Shown in pieces: positions 53,487 to 58,919 of a stretch of DNA of 58,919 nt (position 1 is its first letter; the number at the start of each line of letters is the position of its first letter). Made by a program: the position numbers and the translations under genes. The notes under the pieces were generated by a model. It saw nothing but the letters and a program-made list of their open reading frames with translations, searched no databases and was not told the origin of the DNA. The stretch covers positions 1-58,919 of the forward strand of contig JAGWAJ010000004.1 of NCBI GenBank assembly GCA_021296475.1, written 5' to 3'. Source of the stretch: Acidobacteriota bacterium. Its GTDB lineage: Bacteria; Acidobacteriota; Vicinamibacteria; Vicinamibacterales; UBA8438.

Positions 53487-56282
53487 ATGTCGACAGCGCC
53501 ACGAACTCCGGCCGTCGCCGGCATCGAGGAACGCGTGCTCGCCGTCGTGGCCGAGCTGGTCGGCGAGTTGCGCGGGGAGAACGCGCCGGCCATCGATCCC
53601 GGGGACTCGCTCGAGCGCGACCTGGGCATCAACAGCCTGGAACGGGTAGAGCTGTTGGTGCGCCTCGAGCGCGCGTTCGGGGTGCCGCTGGGCGAGGCGG
53701 TCCTGGCGGCGGCCGAGACACCCTCCGATCTTGCCGCCGGCGTGGCCGCGGCCGACGCGCCGCCCACCGAGTCGCCGCCCTCGGGCGGGGGCAAGCGCGC
53801 GCCGGAACGCGCCGCGGCCGGCTCCCCGGCCGGTGCGCGCACCGTCGTCGAAGTGCTCGCCTGGCAGGTGGAGCGCGGCGCGGACCGCACGCACATCCAC
53901 CTGCGGGAGGAGGACGGCCGCGAGACGCCGCTCAGCTACGGCTGGCTCTGGAACGAGGCGGCGCGAGTGGCCGGAGGAATCGCTGCGCGCGGCCTCGGGC
54001 GCGGCGACACCGTCGCCATCATGCTGCGCACGGAGCAGCGCTTCTTCCCCACCTTCATCGGCGTTCTCATGGCGGGATGCGTGCCGGTACCCCTCTACCC
54101 TCCGTTCCGCCCCGACCGGATCGCCGAGTACGCCACCCGGCAGACCGCCATTCTCGAGAACGCCGGTGTCCGGCTGCTCGTCACGTTCCGGGAAGTGGAA
54201 CGCCTGGCGAGCCTCTTGCGGCGCCGCGTCGCAACGCTGGACGCCGTCGTCGCCGCCGACGCGATCGGTGCCGAGCCGCGGCCGCTGCGGCCCGGCTCGG
54301 CCGACGACTCCGCGCTCATCCAGTACACGTCGGGCAGCACCGGTCACCCGAAGGGCGTGCTCCTGTCGCACGGGAACCTCCTCGCCAACGTCCGCGCCAT
54401 CGAGCAGCGGCTCGAGGTCGGCCCCCACGACGTCGCCGTGAGCTGGCTGCCGCTCTACCACGACATGGGACTGATCGGCGCCTGGCTGGGCGCCCTGTAC
54501 TTCGGGGTGCCCCTGGCTCTCATGTCGCCCCTCGCCTTCCTCTCGCGTCCGATCCGCTGGCTCCGGGCACTCGACGCACACCGCGGGACGCTCTCGCCCG
54601 CGCCCAACTTCGCGTTCGACCTCTGCACGACGCGCATCCCCGACGACGAGCTCGACGGACTGGACCTGAGCTCGGTGCGCGTCCTGCTGAACGGCTCCGA
54701 GGCGGTGCTGCCCGAGACGATCCGACGCTTCGCCGAGCGGTTCGAGCCGTACGGACTCGATCCGGCGGCCGTCCTCCCCGTCTACGGCCTCGCCGAGTGC
54801 ACGGTTGGACTGGCCGCACCGTCGCCCGGCCGGGCACCGCGCATCGATCGCGTCCGTCGCGCGACGTTCCAGTCCTCCGGGCACGCCGTGCCGGCACCGG
54901 ACGGCGACCGGCAGGCGCTGAGCTTCGTCTCCTGCGGCCGGGCGCTCTCCGGCCACGAACTCGAGGTCGTGGACGCCGGTGGAACCCAGACCCCCGAGCG
55001 CCGCGAAGGACGGATCCGCTTCCGCGGGCCGTCGGCGACGTCCGGCTACTACCGCAACCCGCGCGCCACGCACGCGATCGCAGGCGACGAGGGCTGGCTC
55101 GACACCGGCGACCTCGGATACCTCGCCGACGGCGAGCTCTTCCTCACCGGACGGTCCAAGGACCTGATCATCAAGGGCGGCAGCAACCTCTACCCGCACG
55201 AAGCGGAGGCGGCGGCGGGAGCGGTTTCGGGCGTGCGCGCCGGGTGCGTCGCCGCGTTCGGTGCCGCGGATGCCGAGCGCGGAACGGAGCGGTTCGTGAT
55301 CGTGGCCGAGAGCCGGCTCACCGATCCGGCCGAGCTCGCCGCGCTGAGGCGCTCAGTGACGCAGGCGGTGACCGACGCCCTCGGCATCGCCCCGGACCGC
55401 ATCGTGCTGGCGCCGCCCGGCTCGGTCGCGAAGACCTCGAGCGGCAAGATCCGCCGTGCGGCGACGCGCGAGGCGTGGCGGACCGGGCGGCTCCGACGCC
55501 CTCGCGGCGGTGCAGCCGGGCAGTGGATCCGGCTCGCGGCGTCCGCGGCGCGGGCGACCGCCGCGGAGTGGTCCTCGCGCGGGGGAAGCCTCTGCTTCAC
55601 GGCGTGGGTGGTCGCGCTCGTGCTGGCGACGGGCCCGTTCGCCTGGGCGCTCGTGCTCGCCGGGGCGGCCGGCCGGCGCGTCGATCGCATCGTCGGCCGC
55701 TGGACACGCCTCCTGATGGCCCTTGCCGGCTGCCGCGTCGAGGTGTCCGGCCGTGAGCGGGTCCCGGCCGCCGGTCCCGTCGTCTTCGTCGCCAACCACG
55801 CAAGCTACCTCGACTCGCCGCTGCTGATGAGTGTGCTTCCGGCCGGAGCGCGCTTCGCCGCGAAGGCCCGCCTGGCGCACCGTCCCGTTCTGGGGCTGGT
55901 CATCCGGCGCGCCGGTCACATCCCGCTCCGCAAGGACGATCAGGCGCAACGGATCGAAGGCGTCGAGGACCTCCGGGCGCCGCTCTCACGCGGCGAGCCC
56001 CTCTGCATCTTCCCCGAGGGGACGTTCGACGATGTGCCGCGCCTGCTCCCGTTCCGGCTCGGCGCGTTCCGCGCCGCCGTCGACGCCGGTTGCCCGGTGG
56101 TACCGGTGGCCATTCGCGGCGCCCGCCGCGTCTTCCCCGCCGGGACATGGCTGCTCCGTCCCGGCCGCATCGCGGTGACCTTCGGCCCCCCCCTGCTCCC
56201 GATCGGAACCGACTGGTCCGAGATCGTCCGGCTCCGCGACGAAGCGCGCGCCTTCATCGCGGAGCACTGCGGCGAGTCGTAA
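53487..56282 (+). CDS. ACP - fatty acyl-AMP ligase - 1-acylglycerol-phosphate acyltransferase fusion
   Basis: 931-aa three-domain enzyme. Residues 1-~85 are an acyl-carrier domain with GINSLERVELLVRLE; Ser50 is the expected phosphopantetheine site. Residues ~115-675 are an AMP-ligase of the FAAL/FACL type: YTSGSTGHPKGVLLSHGN, LPLYHDMGLIG, PVYGLAECTVGLA and LDTGDLGYLADGELFLTGRSKDLIIKGG. After a hydrophobic segment (~700-730) a PlsC-type domain has NHASYLDSP and FPEGTFDD. A plausible flow is acid activation, loading on the carrier and transfer to a lipid acceptor, all within one membrane-associated chain. Product unknown. ATG 53487 chosen over an ATG at 53451. Confidence 0.9.
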   Translation: MSTAPRTPAVAGIEERVLAVVAELVGELRGENAPAIDPGDSLERDLGINSLERVELLVRLERAFGVPLGEAVLAAAETPSDLAAGVAAADAPPTESPPSGGGKRAPERAAAGSPAGARTVVEVLAWQVERGADRTHIHLREEDGRETPLSYGWLWNEAARVAGGIAARGLGRGDTVAIMLRTEQRFFPTFIGVLMAGCVPVPLYPPFRPDRIAEYATRQTAILENAGVRLLVTFREVERLASLLRRRVATLDAVVAADAIGAEPRPLRPGSADDSALIQYTSGSTGHPKGVLLSHGNLLANVRAIEQRLEVGPHDVAVSWLPLYHDMGLIGAWLGALYFGVPLALMSPLAFLSRPIRWLRALDAHRGTLSPAPNFAFDLCTTRIPDDELDGLDLSSVRVLLNGSEAVLPETIRRFAERFEPYGLDPAAVLPVYGLAECTVGLAAPSPGRAPRIDRVRRATFQSSGHAVPAPDGDRQALSFVSCGRALSGHELEVVDAGGTQTPERREGRIRFRGPSATSGYYRNPRATHAIAGDEGWLDTGDLGYLADGELFLTGRSKDLIIKGGSNLYPHEAEAAAGAVSGVRAGCVAAFGAADAERGTERFVIVAESRLTDPAELAALRRSVTQAVTDALGIAPDRIVLAPPGSVAKTSSGKIRRAATREAWRTGRLRRPRGGAAGQWIRLAASAARATAAEWSSRGGSLCFTAWVVALVLATGPFAWALVLAGAAGRRVDRIVGRWTRLLMALAGCRVEVSGRERVPAAGPVVFVANHASYLDSPLLMSVLPAGARFAAKARLAHRPVLGLVIRRAGHIPLRKDDQAQRIEGVEDLRAPLSRGEPLCIFPEGTFDDVPRLLPFRLGAFRAAVDAGCPVVPVAIRGARRVFPAGTWLLRPGRIAVTFGPPLLPIGTDWSEIVRLRDEARAFIAEHCGES

Positions 56283-56292
56283 CCACCCATCC

Positions 56293-56365
56293 TCGCCTGA
56301 CGGCTCCGCTCGGTGCCCAGCCAATCCTGAAGGAGTCCGCACCATTCCACGGGCGCAGACTCCTT
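56293..56365. repeat. Dispersed palindromic element copy
   Basis: TCGCCTGACGGCTCCGC (56293-56309), then CCAGCCAATCCTG and an inverted repeat AAGGAGTC (56330-56337) with GACTCCTT (56358-56365). It fills the gap between the convergent acyltransferase fusion and alcohol dehydrogenase genes, where it may also terminate transcription. Confidence 0.8.
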
Positions 56366-56388
56366 GGCGCCGCTCGCGATCGGCAGCG

Positions 56389-57468
56389 TCACGGGCGCAG
56401 CACTACGCGCCCGAGCACCGCACCCGCGCGGAGGTCGTCGAGCGCCGCCTGGGCCTCGGCCAGCGGGCGCTCGTCGATCGGCAGCGGGGCGACCGCACCG
56501 CCGCGGACCAGCGTCATCAGCTCCGCCATCTCCGCGAGGCTGCCGACGTACGACCCGCGAATGGTGAGCTGTTTCAGCGGCAGGAGCGGCACCGAGAGCT
56601 TGAAGGCACCCCCGAAGAGCCCGACCACGACGAGCGTCCCGCGCGGAGCGAGCGCACCGAGCGCGAACTCCGCCGACTGCGGCGACCCGACGAAGTCGAT
56701 GGCGGCGGAGACCCCGCCCCCGGTGCGGCGCCGGACCTGCTTCACCGCGTCCGCAGCCGCCGCGTCGACGGTCCCGGCCGCCCCGCGGCCCGCCGCAGCA
56801 TCCAGCTTGGCCGCATCGACGTCGGCCGCGATGAGGTCTGCGGTGACGACGGACGGCGCCAGGCCCAGCGCGGCCATGCCGACTCCCCCCAGGCCCACGA
56901 GGAGCAGATGCGGCGTCGGCGCCTCGCGCGCCGCCACCTTGCGGAGAGCGCCGTACGCCGTCAGCCCCGAGCAGGCGCAGGTCGCGGCGGGAGCCGCGGC
57001 AACCGGACCCGGGTCGAAGAGGTAACGCGCGTGCGGCACGAGGACATGGTCGGCGAAGCCGCCGGCCCGCGTGATGCCGAGCGCGCGCGGCGCGGCGCAC
57101 ACGTGCTCCTCGCCCGCATCGCAGGTCGAGCACGCACCGCATCCGATCCAGGGATACACGACGCGGCGGTCGCCGATCGCCACGCCGGCGGCGCGGGGCC
57201 CGCAGGCGACGACGACGCCGGAGATCTCGTGGCCGAGGGTGAACGGCAGCTCCCGCCCCCCGCTCAGGTCGAGCCGCCGCGCGTCTCCCAGATCGAAGTA
57301 GCCGTCGGCGAGGTGCAGGTCGCTGTGGCAGACCCCGCACGCCTCCACCGCCAACAGCACCTCGTCGCCGGACGGCTCCGGACGCGCCGCCTCGAGGCGC
57401 TCGAGTGGCGCTCCATAGCCGGTCAACTGGTAGCTGTCCATCCAAGCTCCCGGCGCGGGTGCGGTCAT
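56389..57468 (-). CDS. Zinc-dependent medium-chain alcohol dehydrogenase
   Basis: 359-aa NAD(P)-dependent alcohol/aldehyde oxidoreductase. Catalytic zinc site ACGVCHSDLH and FTLGHEISGVV, structural zinc-like cysteines GCGACSTCDAGEEHVC, and the Rossmann nucleotide site LLVGLGGVGMAALG. The C-terminal region GTLVVVGLFGG and RGSYVGSLAEM is typical. ATG at 57468 has AGGGGTG upstream. It follows the methyltransferase gene by 19 bp and may share its transcript. Substrate not assignable. Confidence 0.92.
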   Translation of the reverse strand: MTAPAPGAWMDSYQLTGYGAPLERLEAARPEPSGDEVLLAVEACGVCHSDLHLADGYFDLGDARRLDLSGGRELPFTLGHEISGVVVACGPRAAGVAIGDRRVVYPWIGCGACSTCDAGEEHVCAAPRALGITRAGGFADHVLVPHARYLFDPGPVAAAPAATCACSGLTAYGALRKVAAREAPTPHLLLVGLGGVGMAALGLAPSVVTADLIAADVDAAKLDAAAGRGAAGTVDAAAADAVKQVRRRTGGGVSAAIDFVGSPQSAEFALGALAPRGTLVVVGLFGGAFKLSVPLLPLKQLTIRGSYVGSLAEMAELMTLVRGGAVAPLPIDERPLAEAQAALDDLRAGAVLGRVVLRP

Positions 57469-57487
57469 CGGCGCACCCCTGCCCCTC

Positions 57488-58213
57488 TTACGGCCCCGGC
57501 CCCTTCACGGCCGTCCCGTGGAGAAAGAACGTCTGCGTACCGCGCACCCGCGCCCGCCAGCCGAGTGCCGTCAGTTGCGCCTCCAGCTCGTCGGGCCGAT
57601 GATAGACCTTGACGATCGTGAACTCGCGGCCGTCGGCGAGACGGCGCCGGCTGCGGGAGAGTCGGCCGAAGGGCTCGGCGTCGACCGGCGACCCGTCCGG
57701 CGGACGCCGATTGTCCGCGAAGAAGACCCGGCCGCCCGGCACCAGGCACTGCGCCACCAGGCTCCAGAACGGGATGAACGACCCGGCCGGGACGTGGGAC
57801 AACCAGAAGCCGAAGAAGACGAAGTCGTAGCGCGCGGGCGGCCGCCAGCGAAAGAGGTCGGCGCACACGTAGCCGATGCCCGCATCCCCCATCCGCTGCC
57901 GGTTCAGCTCGAGCACCTCGGGCGCGGCGTCGACGCAGGTCAGCGTCGCGGCGTACGGCGCCAGGCGCTCCGTCCACAGGCCCGTCCCGCATGCCAGCTC
58001 CAGGATGCGACCGGACGGACGGGCGGCGTCGAGCGCTGCTGCCAGCTCGCCGATCTCCGCCCGCCACCGGCGATTCCACTCCACGCCCTGGTCGAAGGCC
58101 CCGCGACGGTAGAACCAGTCGTCGTACTCCGGCGCACGGGCACGGTAGTACGCCACCTGCTCGGCGAGGAGGCGTTCGTCGTCGCCAGGAGTCTGCGTCG
58201 TAGTACTCGCCAT
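57488..58213 (-). CDS. Class I SAM-dependent methyltransferase
   Basis: 241-aa methyltransferase. Motif I region ILELACGTGLWTERLAP, acidic loop CVDAAPEVLEL, then CADLFRWRPP, a post-I FFGFWLSHVP and VPGGRVFFADN. The N-terminal YYRARAPEYDDWFYRR block is common in small-molecule methyltransferases. Start at 58213 is preferred because GGAG lies close upstream; the longer frame overlaps the repeat-rich gap. Likely operon partner of the alcohol dehydrogenase. Substrate unknown. Confidence 0.85.
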   Translation of the reverse strand: MASTTTQTPGDDERLLAEQVAYYRARAPEYDDWFYRRGAFDQGVEWNRRWRAEIGELAAALDAARPSGRILELACGTGLWTERLAPYAATLTCVDAAPEVLELNRQRMGDAGIGYVCADLFRWRPPARYDFVFFGFWLSHVPAGSFIPFWSLVAQCLVPGGRVFFADNRRPPDGSPVDAEPFGRLSRSRRRLADGREFTIVKVYHRPDELEAQLTALGWRARVRGTQTFFLHGTAVKGPGP

Positions 58214-58265
58214 GGAGAACTCCGTGCCGGGCGCAGACTCCCAACGCGCCCGGCAGGGCGCTCTC
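58214..58265. repeat. Inverted REP-like hairpin related to the 3041-3167 units
   Basis: GCGCCC (58246-58251), loop GGCA, GGGCGC (58256-58261), next to CCCAACGCG, the complement of the GTTGGG flank seen in the left tandem array. The adjoining GCAGACTCCC also matches the arm of the dispersed palindromic element, linking the two repeat types. Confidence 0.65.
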
Positions 58266-58281
58266 GCGCCCACCCGCCGGC

Positions 58282-58788
58282 TCACCCCACCCGGGCCTCC
58301 GCGGCCAGCGCGCGCAGGGCGTCGCCGGTCAGCCGGTAGACCGTCCATTCGTCCATCGGGACCGCCCCGGCGCGCCGGTACGCCGCGATCGCCGGCGCAT
58401 TCCAGTCCAGCACGGACCATTCGAAACGCCCGCAGCCGCGCTCGACCGCGAGCGCGGCCAGTTGCGCGAGCAGCCGGCGACCGATGCCCCGGCCGCGAAA
58501 CGCCGGCCGCACGTACAGGTCCTCGAGGTAGAGGCCCCGCCGGCCCAGGAAGGTCGAGAAGGTATGGAAGAAGAGGGCGAAACCGACCGCCTCGTCACCG
58601 GCCCGGGCGATCACCGCCTCGGCGCAGGGGCGCTCCCCGAAAAGCGCGCGCTCGATGTCGGCCTCCGTCGCCTCCACCTGATCCGCCATCCGCTCGTACT
58701 CCGCGAGATCGCGAATCAGGCCCAGGATCAGCGCCACGTCGGCCGCGGTCGCCGCGACGATGCGCACCGGCGCGTCCGGTTCGTCCAT
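58282..58788 (-). CDS. GNAT-family acetyltransferase, diamine acetyltransferase-like
   Basis: 168-aa GNAT. FFHTFSTFLGRRGLYLEDLYVRPAFRGRGIGRRLLAQLA contains the acetyl-CoA loop (RGRGIG), and FEWSVLDWNAPAIAAYRRAGAVP is the typical SSAT-like C-terminal motif. The family acetylates polyamines or thialysine, and the precise amine is unknown. ATG at 58788 is preferred; 58797 is also possible. Its stop is 68 bp from the methyltransferase start, separated by a repeat. Confidence 0.88.
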   Translation of the reverse strand: MDEPDAPVRIVAATAADVALILGLIRDLAEYERMADQVEATEADIERALFGERPCAEAVIARAGDEAVGFALFFHTFSTFLGRRGLYLEDLYVRPAFRGRGIGRRLLAQLAALAVERGCGRFEWSVLDWNAPAIAAYRRAGAVPMDEWTVYRLTGDALRALAAEARVG

Positions 58789-58816
58789 CGCTCTCATTCC
58801 CCGCCGGGCCCACCGA

Positions 58817-58919
58817 TCGCCTGACGGCTCCGCCTGGCCCGCCAATCGTCGCCTACGACTCCCGCTTGGCGCCCGACCAATCGTGCCAGGAGTCTGCGCC
58901 GTACTACGGTGCAGACTCC
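58817..58919. repeat. Dispersed palindromic element copy at the right edge
   Basis: TCGCCTGACGGCTCCGC (58817-58833) as at 56293, two CCAATCGT-like motifs, then GGAGTCTGC (58889-58897) facing GCAGACTCC (58911-58919), a perfect 9-bp stem. The window ends at the last base of the stem, so the element may continue. Confidence 0.8.

Noticed and set aside
1-58919. tRNA or rRNA genes
   Set aside because: No cloverleaf-like intergenic sequence or rRNA-like tract was seen; the gaps are short and filled by repeats or promoters.

Overview
This is a contiguous chromosomal window from a very GC-rich bacterium. Nearly all of it is protein-coding, genes are tightly packed, and stop/start overlaps such as ATGA, GTGA and TGATG are frequent. 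Gene content points to an Acidobacteriota lineage, probably Vicinamibacteria-like. It includes secreted PDLQGVW-type proteins, paired PQQ-type beta-propeller proteins, several M28 peptidases, a tannase-family esterase, a short-form Aat and a small DUF6787-like membrane protein. This assignment is inference from gene content; no rRNA or tRNA is present to confirm it.

Layout. 1-5.1 kb: a fragment of a repeat-bearing surface protein at the left edge, then a leftward pair (PDLQGVW secreted protein, tannase-family esterase) and a lipoprotein amidase with a CHRD-like tail. 5.1-8.4 kb: rightward M28 peptidase and PLP-dependent decarboxylase. 8.4-12.3 kb: leftward methyltransferase plus two glycosyltransferases, a surface-glycan type cassette. 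12.4-13.4 kb: divergent aat and apaG. 13.6-15.6 kb: pxpA translationally coupled to a TRAP-type binding protein. 15.9-16.5 kb: a VapBC-like toxin-antitoxin pair. 16.5-18.4 kb: a UbiD-family decarboxylase. 18.7-23.5 kb: malate synthase G, a GNAT acetyltransferase and acetyl-CoA synthetase, an acetate/glyoxylate unit. 23.6-25.5 kb: a possible helicase remnant, a DUF4143-type ATPase behind two palindromes, and a small ORF. 25.6-30.7 kb: exonuclease III, a carboxymuconolactone decarboxylase-like lipoprotein, an unusual radical SAM protein, a PDZ protein, HupE/UreJ and DUF6787. 30.9-36.8 kb: two overlapping PQQ-propeller genes facing an M28-PDZ peptidase. 37-41.4 kb: full-length Lhr helicase. 41.5-45.9 kb: a signalling island with a hybrid kinase and RR-HATPase running rightward toward a leftward SpoIIE phosphatase and STAS protein. 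46-48.4 kb: a frameshifted CoxL-like molybdenum hydroxylase subunit. 48.4-51.9 kb: a large DUF349 protein. 52.2-56.3 kb: two secreted cyclophilins and an ACP-FAAL-acyltransferase fusion. 56.4-58.8 kb: alcohol dehydrogenase, methyltransferase and a GNAT.

Three things stand out beyond the gene list. First, at least nine genes have a -10-like hexamer whose first base lies 11-15 nt before the start codon, with no Shine-Dalgarno sequence, so leaderless transcription looks common here. Second, a dispersed palindromic element with GGAGTC...GACTCC arms occurs in several gaps and even encodes the last residues of PxpA. Third, several proteins have uncommon architectures: a radical SAM protein with the SPASM-like module first and a CX3CX3C cysteine array, a tri-domain ACP-FAAL-LPLAT protein, a SpoIIE phosphatase with a receiver lacking its phospho-acceptor Asp, and a DUF349 gene preceded by an 11-codon ORF made by a 32-bp duplication.

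No insertion sequence, prophage, CRISPR array, rRNA or tRNA was found.
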